From Rheum nobile (lineage: Eukaryota; Streptophyta; Magnoliopsida; Caryophyllales; Polygonaceae), in assembly GCA_027886185.1 (NCBI GenBank), contig WOAB01000188.1:1674001-1738000 (forward strand): a stretch of 64,000 bases of DNA, in the 5' to 3' direction. Each line of letters opens with the position of its first letter. Position 1 is the first letter of the stretch. This document shows positions 54,170 through 64,000 of the stretch, piece after piece. The notes under the pieces are model-generated. The model did no database searches and was not told where the DNA came from. It saw nothing but the letters and a program-made list of their open reading frames with translations. The position numbers and the translations under genes are program-made.

Positions 54170-54405
54170 TTGTAACCCAAAATCAGCTTTGATACCATTT
54201 GTAAGACCTGATGCCTTAGAAGCACCATCCCATGCAAACTCTGAGACTTTCACGAGGTCACCCATCCTAGTAATACTCTCGTCATAGCACGCTTAACTTT
54301 AGAATCTTTGTCCTTACTTGAACATGAAAAGGAAAAATTCTTGTTAACATGGATAGTACTCTAAACTCTAATCCTTATAAAGGAATACAAATCAGGAGTG
54401 TTACA
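54170..54405 (-). mobile_element. Cassandra TRIM remnant: LTR plus PBS
   Basis: Minus strand LTR 54405-54200 (TGTAACACTCC...GTCTTACA, 206 bp), followed by TGGTATCAAAGC (54197-54186), an initiator-Met PBS with one mismatch, then a short internal stretch to about 54170. The LTR holds a 5S rRNA-like segment, the mark of Cassandra. The second LTR is not seen. Confidence 0.75.
54254..54298 (-). other. 5S rRNA-like segment in the Cassandra LTR
   Basis: The minus strand reads AGTTAAGCGTGCTATGACGA, then GAGTATTACTAGGATGGGTG and ACC. This covers the A-box to C-box part of plant 5S rRNA with a few changes. In Cassandra such segments are conserved and can bind the Pol III machinery. The flanks are LTR, so this is not a 5S gene. 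Confidence 0.75.
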
Positions 54406-55186
54406 ACCTTGTTCTTCTGATTTATTGCTACATGTAGAAATCTCTTCCATGTTTGACATCGTGTTTTGGAGGTTACTGTTTGTGAAGAGAATCCGGAGAT
54501 CTAGGGCTTCTGGAGATCGATTTTTGTGTTTCCTTGCGATTGTGTTTGGGAGGCAATTTGTGTTTATGGAGATCGATTTTGGTATTCGTGATTTCGCGTT
54601 GGAGATTGAATCTGATTTATGTTTGAGCAAGCGAAGGATGAAGCGTCGAAAACTCGAAGTGGGAAGGAAGCTGATGAAAGAAGCCGAAAGGTTTTGTTGT
54701 CAATTTGTCCTTTGTTATGTTTAGATTTACAGGATTGCCATCGTGATTTCAATATGTTGCACACGTGTTTAGTTTTCTGAATCTAGAGCTCGAAGTCAAG
54801 GCCGATAATTTATCCCATTAGACGGTCCACAATTGTCCATATTAAACAAAATAAAAAGTATACTTATATGAGCACTCCCCTAATATATAAATCTTTAATT
54901 ATCTCACATAAGATGGCTCGATAACTATGACGCCCTAAAACCTAGTTATCTTTTTTTTTTCTATGAATGATCGTCTTATATTCGTATTAAAAAGTTTACA
55001 TTTACCTCGTCAAAATATTGAATGCGACGGGTTCTATCTAGATATGTTAAAAGCCGACCGACTCGACTCCGGATTTTTAGGGCTGAGATCCGACCCGAAA
55101 GTCATTGGGTTAAATAGGATCCGAACTCAACCTGGATCCAAAAACTTGACAGACCTCGTTATTTTATACTGTATTATTAAATATTT
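54406..55186. other. No gene seen
   Basis: Moderately AT-rich. A plus-strand open frame at 54398-54724 begins inside the Cassandra LTR, lacks any domain and is probably chance. GAGATCGATTTT occurs twice (about 54514 and 54567), of unknown meaning. Confidence 0.4.
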
Positions 55187-55195
55187 TAATATGTT

Positions 55196-55716
55196 GGGAA
55201 ATTCTTATTGGTGTCCCTGAGTTTAGGATTATTTCTGTTGGTGTCCCACGATTAAGTTTTTTTCGATTGGTGCCCCTAAGGTTTGGGTTTGTTTGCTTTG
55301 TAACCAAACTTTTTCATGTTTGTATCATTCCAGTTCAAATTGATTAAATCCAAGTCCACCATTGTGTTCATCGCCCTCAAATTAGTAAGATTTGACTCCT
55401 AAAATACCCAAATCTATGTCCGAACCATGTCGATTTGAATTCCGAAGCAACAACCCGTTCCGACCTTAAGAATTCAAATCGGAATGGTTTGAGTATGAAT
55501 TTGATTGTTTTAGGAGTCGAATCCTACTAAGTTGAGGTCAATAAACATAATGATGAGCTTCGATTTGATCAATTCGAACCGAAATGATACGGATATGGAA
55601 AATTTCGGTTACAAAGAGAACAAACCAAAATCTTAGGGGTACCAACTGGAAAAAACTTAATCGTGGGACACCAACAGGAATAACCCTAAACTCAGGGACA
55701 CCAAGAGGAATTTCCC
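55196..55716. mobile_element. Mutator-type foldback MITE with 9-bp target duplication
   Basis: 521 bp, GGGAAATTC...GAATTTCCC. Both arms, about 245-250 bp each, are inverted copies over nearly the whole length, leaving a loop of about 20-30 nt near 55445. Flanks are TAATATGTT at 55187-55195 and 55717-55725. A 9-bp duplication with long terminal inverted repeats is characteristic of Mutator-like elements. There is no coding capacity. Confidence 0.85.
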
Positions 55717-55725
55717 TAATATGTT

Positions 55726-56013
55726 TGATTAAATAATTAAATAATATTAATTATTATTAAATTTAAAAATTACTATAACAATCATAAAAAAAGGCACTGT
55801 CGACCTGGACTCGAGTCAAACCCGTTACGAATCGAACCGACTCGAAAATTTTAACAATTCGATCGACCCAAATTCAATTTGCCAAAATCTAAGCTGTAAG
55901 TGGGGTCAGAGTCTTCTGACATGGTTAGGTAACGGCGGCGTCAGTGGAAAAAGAAAGAAACCCCATAAATTTTAGTTTTTTTCGAGAATCAAATAATAAT
56001 TAATAAATTTTGA
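55726..56013. other. AT-rich spacer, no gene seen
   Basis: Contains runs of ATTA/AATAA and a short GC-richer stretch near 55800-55900. Nothing recognisable. Confidence 0.4.
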
Positions 56014-56523
56014 TGGTAAGACTAAAAATATTAAATGGGATAAACCTAAACCAGGATTTTGCAAAATAAATTTTGATGGTACAAAAACACCAAATGGTAA
56101 AATAGGTACGGGTTTCATCATCAGAAATGAATATGCTGAAACAATTCATATGTCTAACCAACAATACGGATGTCTCTCCGTCCTAATGGCAGAAACCCTA
56201 GCCCTGAAAAACAGTATCAAAACAGCTGTCTCCCTTCGTCTTAATAAAATCGAAATCGAATGAGACAATTTGTGCCTTATTAACTCCATTTTAGGCACTT
56301 GGACTTGCCCTTGGGAAATTGAAATGGTTATCGCTGACATCCTCATCGATCTCCGTTCTTTTCAGGAAGTTCTTATAAGACATGTTTTTCGGGAGGTGAA
56401 CCGCTCTGCTGATCAAATTGCTAAACTCAGCTTTTCACCTTCGAGATTTGTCTTGGAATCAAACCCAGAACTTCGTGTTCTCATCCAATTGGATGCTCTA
56501 GGCCGGACTTTGCATCGTTGCTA
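56014..56523 (+). pseudogene. RNase H-like (RVT_3 type) fragment
   Basis: The plus frame reads IKWDKPKPGFCKINFDGTKT, GTGFIIRNE, AETLALKNSIKTA, then IEIE with a TGA at 56261-56263 where Ser precedes Asp in the usual ESD, then DNLCLINSIL and HVFREVNRSADQIAKLS. This is the domain found at the end of plant LINE-type elements and in many free-standing plant copies. One in-frame stop and no start codon or RT part make it a decayed fragment. It lies about 90 bp upstream of the WVD2-like gene promoter. Confidence 0.75.
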
Positions 56524-56608
56524 GGACCCGTCTAATTCTTTCCTCATCAAAAAATAAATAAATAAAATAATAATAATAATAATTAATAAACTGGTCCGTT
56601 TTTTAGAC

Positions 56609-56617
56609 TATATATAA
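56609..56617 (+). promoter_or_regulatory. Possible TATA box of the WVD2-like gene
   Basis: TATATATAA followed within about 40-100 bp by a CT-rich stretch (56645-56700), like a plant 5' UTR. There is no proof of the start site. A 5' UTR exon here and one or more introns before the ATG at 58850 are needed to join them. Confidence 0.35.
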
Positions 56618-56639
56618 TAGACGGTAAGACTTTAAACAA

Positions 56640-58849
56640 TTTGTTAGCCCTCCATATATCAGTTCTACTCTTCTACTCTCCACCCCATTCCCTAAATCCT
56701 ATACCACATCCATCAATCCTTTATCTCTCTTTTAATTTCGGTTTGAAGGGCTGAGATGGAGAGGGAGGAGAAAGTGAGTAGAAAATTTGGTTTGTCCATA
56801 TATTGCGCTCTCTGTCCTCTCCTGTCTTTTTCTCTCCTCTTCACAAAACAGTAGACAAATTCTATAAAAAAAACAGTAGACAAAGGGAGAAACAGCGATA
56901 TCTCAAGAATAATCTATATACGACCATTTCTCCTCCGCGAGGGAGGAAGCTTAAATGAACAAGTTTGAAGAGGGAGGGTTTTGAAACTTTTCGCAGGGAC
57001 TTTCTTCACAGATCTTAGCTGAAAAGCGTAAGCACAATTTTCCTTTGCAATTTGATTTACGCTTTCGAGGTTTTTCTTGCTATTTTGTATTCGAGCGTTT
57101 GTTCTGTTTGATTGATTCTTGTTTACGGGAGTCATAGCTGGCAATGCCGCTTGATTTGTCAACTTTGATATCAGATATCTTTCTATCGTGTTTTTAGTCC
57201 TGTGTTAGGCTTCGCTGGTCCGATTTTTCTGCCTGCTATTTCTTCTTCGTTGATTTTTGGAGAATTGCTCGTGGTTGAGAAATTTTTCTCAGGTGCTTCT
57301 CCTTGTTCGGATTGACTGGATTTTTCGACGTATCATACCTGTGCGAGTCTCTTCTGCGCTCTCGGTGGAGTTCTAGATTTTCTGAATTTATCATTTCTTC
57401 TTTCCCTTCCCTGCCTCCATCCTTCCCTGCCTCCATCGCGTATACTCGTCGTAGTTGTTTCCGAACAGACAAATTTCACCTTTGCTTATACGCGAAATTG
57501 TTTTAAATGAGGCTGATGCGTTAGCTTTGATGTAATTCAGAAATCTACGGGTGCCGTGGTTTGAACGCTGTTTGCAGAATTTTCTCTAGGTTAGGTAGAA
57601 GGGAACATTGGACTTATTGCGCTTCTAATTTTTGGATTTTGTTCTGTTGAGGGAATAAAGCGTTTTATTATTTAATTTATCACCTTTCGGCATGTTTTTC
57701 TGTGGTCATCACTCATCATCTTGACTTTCCTTTCGCCTCCCTTACTTTCTCGCCGTAGATGGCGGGAAAAAGTGAAAGAAAAAATATCCCTCACTAATTC
57801 ATTTGGTGGACGTATCCATCCCTTAACCATCTGTCGTTCCATTGCCTGATTTGTAGTCTCTCAGGTCTTTCCCTGGTGTTTTCAATTATTTTACCCCTTG
57901 CTGTGATTGACGGGTGTAGGAGTTTACACCCTTGTACTTCTGTTTTCATTTGTCTCATGCATACAGATTACAATAGGGTGCTTTTGCCTTTACCACAATT
58001 CTTGCGATGAAGTGATGTTGATCTTGTTTATTGCTTATTTCCATCTGCTTGAAGCATATTTAATCTGCAATCTTAGTACCAACATCTAGTTGGTTTAGTG
58101 GGTATTGGCGCTAGGCCCCTTAAGCGTTCTATCCAGAGATTTCGAGTTTGAGTCCTTCTGGTGGCGTGTATGGAACTATTAGTGTTGGGAGGGTTCACCC
58201 CATTGAAAGGTGGTCAACCAACGTAGAATGACAATGATCATTCGAACCGGGCGAAGGATCTAAAACAAAACCCTGCAATCTTAGTAGCCGTTAAAAGCCA
58301 TTAACTATGTACTGCTTTACCGTTTTAATTCAGTAATATGTCCATTCTCAGCCATTTACCTTAAGTCAATGCTACATGAACTCAAATACGTGCTTAAGCC
58401 AGTTAAACATGAATATTGCAGCATGCTTCATGATTATTGGACTATTCGAATATGTGTATGTGCAATCACATCTTTACACAAAGGTTATTTCATCATGCTT
58501 ATAGCTTCAGCTTTTGTTTTGAGCTGAATCTTTGACTATTTCTCAATATCTATGCAAAATAATGGCTTATTTTGATGGTCATTGTAGCTGAATGAATTTC
58601 TTATAGGGGACTAGCATGAAGCATGCACAAATATGAACTTAATTGTTAACTACTTCATTTTGTCTAGAAAAGCAGTGGATTTAGGGGGTTCGGTAATCTT
58701 AATGGGAATAATTTGCCATTTTAATTTTATATGTGGCCTCTACCAGTCAGAAATAACTTGTATATGTGTGCTTTCCTGGTTTGTCATTAATTATTGTTAC
58801 AAATGCCGGCTCTATATTTCTCAAGCATTTATTTGCTTGCCAGAGAGTG
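56640..58849 (+). other. 5' UTR and first intron(s) of the WVD2-like gene
   Basis: No coding sequence recognised. A donor could be AAAAGC|GTAAGC near 57026; this is uncertain. CCTTCCCTGCCTCCAT is repeated at about 57407-57437. The region contains a SINE at 58079-58272. The acceptor before the first coding exon is TTGCTTGCCAG at 58833-58843. Confidence 0.4.
58079..58272 (+). mobile_element. tRNA-derived SINE with 14-bp target duplication
   Basis: Flanked by CTGCAATCTTAGTA at 58065-58078 and 58273-58286. A box A-like TTGGTTTAGTGGGT lies near the 5' end, a box B-like GAGTTTGAGTCC about 55 bp on, and an A-rich 3' end CTAAAACAAAAC. The body is somewhat decayed, so it is older than the SINE at 59362. 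Confidence 0.75.
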
Positions 58850-59594
58850 ATGGGGCGAGATGTTACTGGCCTGCGTGTGTCTTTTGTGAAGAGAAAGCCT
58901 ACTGGTGTTTCCAAAACTTCCACAGAGTTTTCTGAAGGAAAAGCTGCTTTAGCGAAGGAGGGTGTGGTAAAGGTTTCACCTGATGAAAATTCTAATGAAA
59001 ATGATGTCTTGGGAGTTAAAAGCCCAAATCTTGAAGATGCAAAGAATGATGTCAAATCATCCAACATAGAAGAAGCAAAGTCAAACTCTCCTGATAAATC
59101 TGGCATTGGGATGACTTCTGCTGAAAATGTGCAACCTAAGCACATTGTAGAAAAATCTTTGGATATAACAGGTGCTAGTCCTATACAAGCCGAGACCCCT
59201 GGTTTGTGCGGAAATAAATCTCCAAATATAAATGTTCTACCATCACCTAGCTCCTCGAAGAAATTACAGGTAATTTGAAGAGATTTAAGCAATGTCATTT
59301 TAAAAGCTCAGAACTTGTAAATTTCCAGTAATTTTGGCAATTGCAACTATAGTGAAACCCAGCCACTTCGGTGGTGGCTTGGTGGTAAGGGCACGGAGGG
59401 GATAAGGGCAGGTCCCGGGTTCGATCCCTGCCTGCCCCCCTTTCTCCTGGGTGCAACCCCCAGGGGTTTATCGTGTCCCTTGCCGTTGGGTCGAGCCGGT
59501 CGGCGCAAGCCGGTTTACCCGGTTCGGGGTCTTTGCCGGCTAGGTCCCAGGCCCGCAGGTTTACCACCCCGCAAGTGATGGGTTCCTGCGTCGT

Positions 59595-59632
<38 letters not shown>

Positions 59633-62326
59633 ATAGTGAAACCCAACCTTGATCAGCTCCTTCACCTAAAATCATCATCATTTAATTTGCAGCCTTGCCA
59701 ATTTTTTTATACAAAATGGTATGGCGTATCTATGGTACTTGGTGATGCCAAGATGTTCTGCCATTTATTTGTTGTTTATGAAAAAAAATGGGTTTTGTGT
59801 AATAAATGTGATAAAATCCTTGACTCTATCAAGTATTCTAGAATAGTCTTGCTCTAACCCATGATGTCAGCATATTTGCCATGGGACAAATGCATTTTTA
59901 TGCATAAACAATCCAAACTTAGTTTTAACACTAGCTAGTCTACAATCTGCACATATGTGCCACTTACTGTCACAAGGAAATCATCTTCTGACTGTGATAG
60001 TTATGTGTGTCTTCCTCGCAAATATATATATTCTAAAGGAGTATGCATCCTTTTTTTTTGCTCTTAAGAAAAGAGGATTTCGTGCTGTTAAAAGTTTTTC
60101 TATATTTGGCCAAGGACAGGAAGAGATTATTAGATATGGCTTTTATTATTCATAAATTATGTCAGCTAGTTATAGTCGGTGTGCTAAGAAGAATAAATCA
60201 TGAGTATACTGTTTATTGCAATTGAGTTTGTACTGATCTTTATTACTTCTGCAAACTTTGCAGTCAAACTCTCCATTTATATCAAGGAAGCGTTTGGATG
60301 ATGAAGATAATTGGTCTACGAGTTCTTCGTATCCTTTATTTTCGGCATTGATACATGTCTGTGACAATTGTCCTACATGATAAAACTGAACGATGATTGT
60401 TTTTAATGGTTGTTGCTATGTTACCCCAATTTAATGATTTTGTGGGTAAGTTTAATTTTATGAGGATAATGGCTGGAATAAGAACAGAATCTTCTCATAG
60501 TTGTTTAGAACTACTGCATCAGAGATTTTGTGGGTATAGTTTGCTCGAGGAAACTGTAAAGTAGGTCCAAAGGCTGCTTTGACTTTCATCGAGATTGGGT
60601 TGTTACCAAGGAGTCTTTTCTGTACTCTTTTGCTTTGTGCTTGGTGATCAAGCTGTCAATCTTCTTAACTTGGTCATGCATAGAACTACTGCATCAGTGA
60701 GGGCAGCGAGATTCAAGACTACTGTTCCAGTAGCTCCAAAATTTGCCGTGACTCAACGTTTAGAGAAACGAAAGGAGGTAATTTCTTACTCAAAGGATTT
60801 GAATTGATTGCTCAGCAGTAGCGTATCCCATTCAAAGTATGATGGCCTATGACCTGAATATATTGTTGACCTTGATTGACCAGACAATACTGGATCTAGT
60901 AGTAAATTTGGAACCTGAAGTCAGAAATAAATGGAATTCAAAAAATCAGAAACTTTTCAAAAACATGGACACAGTTAAATCCTAAACTTCCTGATCCGTT
61001 ACCCAATCTTAACAAACTCGGAAGTTTTATATTCAAGGTGGAGCACCTCATAACCTGGGACCACCTGACCCTCAAATGACTTGAGAAGAAGACTTGACCT
61101 AAACCCGGCGTACTGTTACAGTGTTACCCAAACGAGTCGACTAGTCTAGCACAACTATGGAACAACATCTTATGTAAATCTGATCCATCCTTCTGGTTTC
61201 TTAATCCTAGTATTTTACAAAATTGGAAGAGAAGCATAAGGCATTGGAGGTAGAGAAGATTGAATACGAAGCAAGGAACAAGGTAATGATTTTTGTGGAT
61301 ATTGGAATCATCTGTTTCCCTTGTTATCACTGTTAGAGATATTTTCTTCTTCTGCCATCCATCTGATTAGCTTTCGTGTCTGAAATCATGAATGCTTAGG
61401 AAGAGGAACAAGCAGCAATAAAGCAGCTAAGGAAGTCCATGGTGTACAAGGCTAACCCAGTTCCCAACTTCTACTATGAGGGACCTCCACCCAAGAAAGA
61501 ACTTAAGAAGGTACAAGTGACATCAATGACTTGCGTTTGCTTTCTTTTCTGGCTTTTTAGCAGTTGAGTTACTTATCAGTATTGAGCTGAGTTCTGTCTT
61601 CATGAATATTTTTTATTCGCCGTTTTTATACATACTGCTAAATTGCATTGACTGTCATTCATGTGTCCCTTGATCTGCATATGGGCTAGCTAAATTGTCA
61701 TTACCTGCTACACGCTTCATATTCATTCCTAATTAATATGTTGGGAGTCTAATCTGACTTGTTAGCATCAAATCTTCTGCTAAGCACAATCAACATTCAT
61801 TTTTACTTTGCTAAAGGTTCAAGATTTGGATGTGATCTGGGTTGAGAGTATGCCTTATAGAGGCTAGTTAGTGGGTAGCTTCTTGTAAGTGCTTAAGCAC
61901 CATGGATCTGAATATGTTGGTCCCAGCCTTTTAACTGAGTTTGGCCATTTGAACATGCAAAATAACATAGCGGCGTTGATCGGCTTGTAGCTTCCAACTA
62001 CTCGGGCTGTATCACCAAATCTTGGCCGCCGAAAAAGCTGTGGAGATGCAGTGAGTTCTTCAGCAGAGCAAAAGGTAGTATGTGCCAGGGCAACTCGGTA
62101 TAGTGCAGGAAGTTACACTCACAATCACAAGCAAGGCTCTGTCACCCCCACTGGCACTCACAAAAAGAAGGGATCAGTTAATGAGCAGAATGGTAAGAGT
62201 AATTTGAAAAAGGAGCGCCAGAAGCAACAGGCGAAGGATCCATCACCTGCACCAGCAAAAGAGCCAGTAGCAGTTTCCGAGAACATAGCCAAACAGACAA
62301 ACACAAACATCTCTGTTCGATCCTGA
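58850..62326 (+). CDS. WDL: WVD2-like protein (TPX2/KLEEK microtubule-binding family), six coding exons
   Basis: Coding exons: 58850-59269, 60264-60328, 60684-60777, 61211-61282, 61400-61510 and 61991-62326, all with AG/GT borders and consistent phase; 365 residues in all. Residues 1-140 are polar and Ser/Asn-rich, opening MGRDVTGLRV as in this family. Residues 141-193 lead through RKRLDDED and FKTTVPVAPKFAVTQRLEKR into the TPX2-type domain. The domain has KLEEKHKALEVEKIEYEARN, EEEQAAIKQLRKSMVYKANP and FYYEGPPPKKELKK, including the KLEEK signature (about residues 197-201). The C-terminus is basic, with SPNLGRRKSCGDA. In Arabidopsis such proteins bind and bundle cortical microtubules and affect cell growth direction. 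The exact family member cannot be told; the symbol marks the family only. ATG 58850 is preferred because it opens the family's N-terminal motif right after a good acceptor. Confidence 0.9.
59362..59628 (+). mobile_element. tRNA-derived SINE with poly(A) tail and 17-bp target duplication
   Basis: Flanked by AACTATAGTGAAACCCA at 59345-59361 and 59629-59645. Box A TGGCTTGGTGG is at about 59375-59385 and box B GGTTCGATCCC at 59418-59428. The body is GC-rich, followed by an uninterrupted run of 35 A (59596-59630, the last two shared with the duplication). The long pure tail and perfect duplication suggest a recent insertion. It lies in the intron after the first coding exon, sense to the gene. Confidence 0.88.
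60507..60523 (+). repeat. 17-nt copy of the exon 3 acceptor junction
   Basis: TAGAACTACTGCATCAG here is identical to 60681-60697, which spans the intron end (TAG) and the first 14 nt of the third coding exon. A pyrimidine-rich run precedes both copies. Confidence 0.6.
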
Positions 62327-62640
62327 ACTTGTAGAGTATAGAAGTTTCTTTCTATGGGGCGCTTGAATGGAAAGAAGTTATAAGAACCTCAAAAACAGGG
62401 AGTAAAAAGGACAGCTTATTTGTTTTCCTGCCCTTTCATTTTCTCTTATCTGGCTGACTGATCAGCTGTGTGAAATATGATGGCGAGTTGTTTTATTTGT
62501 CTGTAAGTTATAAAGTACATACAACCAAGTTTTCTCAGAAAGATCATGGGTTGTGGTGTGAGTCTCAGTTGTATTAACTAATGTGATATTTGAAAAGAAT
62601 GCCATTGTTTTTTCACACTTTTATATATGCATGGTTATAT
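62327..62640 (+). other. Probable 3' UTR of the WVD2-like gene
   Basis: AT-rich sequence after the stop. There is no exact AATAAA; the end is not determined. Confidence 0.35.
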
Positions 62641-64000
62641 CCCTCTGAGGCCCGATTTATTATCAGGCCATGTGCTTGTGGTGTGGGAGTGGGTTCTTAA
62701 GCCTTTCTTGCATTATTTTTTAATAAGCTCATAAGATGCGGATTTCAGGCTTGTCTGACAGTATTTATTAAGATTGTAGAAGCCAGTGTTTTTCACATGT
62801 TTCTGTATGGGTTCCTTTTGGCACTTTTCAGGCTTTGCGTGTCATGTGCTTCTTGTTGGTGGGTTCACAAGTTTGTCTTACTCTTTTTAATCTACCATTC
62901 TGTAGGCCACATTCATCTTTGCTCTCTTTGTTTATCTTGCTTCGAAAAAAGTTGCAACTTTCTCAAGTAAATGACTGAAAATCAATCCAGTTTGATACTT
63001 TAGTAAAAGAATCATACAACAGAAAGAGTAAAATCAGGATTGTTATTTTTTGTGAATAAAAAACTGGGAATGCTTAAATCTCATGTAAGATATAAGGATT
63101 AATTTAGCAACCAGAATTGTAGGACCATAATTTCAGTTTTAACTGGGAAGTGATCAGTAACCCAAATCTGATCCAAATATTCTAGATAAAAAAAAATGAA
63201 CTACTATGATTTTTTTTTACTAATATCCTTGTGATTTTGGATTTCTCAGGATTTCGAGGTATAAATGCATATATCTTGAATCCAAACCTGCTTATGCGGA
63301 ATTATACTAAGTTGATTGTCGTTGTTGTACTAATATCCTCATGATTTATACTTTTTCAATGTTGCACCGACAAGGCGACAAGCATTATATTTGTCACTGC
63401 TCAAGAACAGTAATATTCCTCCCTGTACTGAATTGCAGGAGGAATCTAGAATTGTATCTTTTATTTAGTAATACATCCTTTCTGCTAAAATCCCTTATAT
63501 CACTACTAACCACCACATTCTAGCCAACTTGATCTATAATAAATTGTGCTAAGGAAATGAGAAAAAATCAACTACAGTAGGTGAGTTTGGTTTATTTTTT
63601 ATTCAAAAACACCTTTGGAAAAGCAATAATTTTGGATAAACAGAAAAGAAGACTAGGGTTCAGATCTATTGGGGGCAAATTAGTAATTGTGTTTAACCTA
63701 TATGGCTATATCCTTGGCCTTAAAAAAACTAGAAACACAGCATTGACAACATTATCTTCCCTTAAAATCTGGCCTTTCAATACAAACAAGAAAGGCAACC
63801 AATAGCCATCTTCTATAAGAGAAGCCTTGAGCTTATCTTTCAAGTTTCATTTCATTGTTGAGCTGAAGCAGCAAACCAGGAAGCTTTGCTCTTTCTTCTT
63901 GGTTTCTTGCACGTCTCATTCTTTAGCTTGCAATTACCAAATACCCACCATTTTGATTGCATTTTCCTTTTTAACATCCTCTCAGAATATAAAGGCTCAC
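62641..64000. other. Downstream spacer, no gene seen
   Basis: AT-rich, open frames under 75 codons and without recognisable domains. A TACTAATATCCT string recurs at about 63219 and 63329. Confidence 0.4.

Noticed and set aside
54254..54298. 5S rRNA gene
   Set aside because: Partial and flanked by LTR sequence and a PBS; it is the 5S-derived part of a Cassandra LTR.
54398..54724. 108-codon plus-strand ORF
   Set aside because: Starts inside the Cassandra LTR and has no domain or supporting splice or promoter context.
58747..59298. 183-codon minus-strand ORF
   Set aside because: Antisense shadow of the first coding exon of the WVD2-like gene.
59370..59430. tRNA gene (A and B boxes, GGTTCGATCCC)
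   Set aside because: No cloverleaf can be drawn, the body continues for about 230 bp into a poly(A) tail, and a 17-bp duplication flanks it. It is a SINE.

Overview
The window reads as nuclear DNA of a flowering plant, probably a eudicot. It has Athila and other Ty3/gypsy retrotransposons with tRNA-Asp or initiator-Met primer binding sites, a Cassandra TRIM, a Mutator-type foldback MITE, tRNA-derived SINEs, and one intron-rich gene of the plant WVD2-like family. About 54 kb on the left is nested, decayed transposon sequence. The only host gene I can support is at the right end, 56.6-62.6 kb. I cannot name the species.

Layout. 1-5.3 kb: an Athila-type element on the plus strand (protease tail, RT, RNase H, broken integrase, then an intact Athila ORF). 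5.5-10.9 kb: a rearranged Athila relative on the minus strand, with an exact tRNA-Asp PBS and an LTR that carries a younger solo LTR. 11.6-12.3 kb: a gag remnant. 14.1-18.7 kb: a minus-strand gypsy element split by a copia-type LTR. 18.7-23.6 kb: a decayed TE-associated gene and a tandem duplication of about 1.74 kb. 23.6-43.7 kb: a plus-strand gypsy element (G1, about 6.3 kb after removing insertions). G1 was split first in RT by a tandem array of a non-autonomous Athila-like element (27288-36874) and second in the integrase zinc finger by a related element (37691-41893). 43.7-54.2 kb: gypsy element G3. Its 5' LTR was split by a second, unrelated tandem array with four LTRs and three internal regions (44340-49922). 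54.2-54.4 kb: a Cassandra LTR with its 5S rRNA-like segment. 55.2-55.7 kb: a MULE foldback MITE with a 9-bp target duplication. 56.0-56.5 kb: an RNase H-like fragment.

The gene at 58.85-62.33 kb encodes a WVD2-like protein (TPX2/KLEEK microtubule-binding family) in six coding exons, 365 residues in all. Two SINEs with clean target duplications sit in its introns, and a 17-nt copy of an intron/exon junction lies upstream of the real one.

The most unusual signal has no standard feature name. At least four element families carry clusters of short quasi-palindromes built as arm, two-base centre, complementary arm. Arm sequences differ between and within families, yet stay complementary. The clusters sit at fixed places: the U3 part of LTRs, or just downstream of a conserved GGCAACCC/GTAAGT motif at the end of pol. 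A second recurring layout is a CATTG/CAATG hairpin plus polypurine tract, repeated about 630 bp upstream of the LTR-proximal polypurine tract. I saw no CRISPR, rRNA gene, tRNA gene or organellar sequence, and no complete new enzymatic system.
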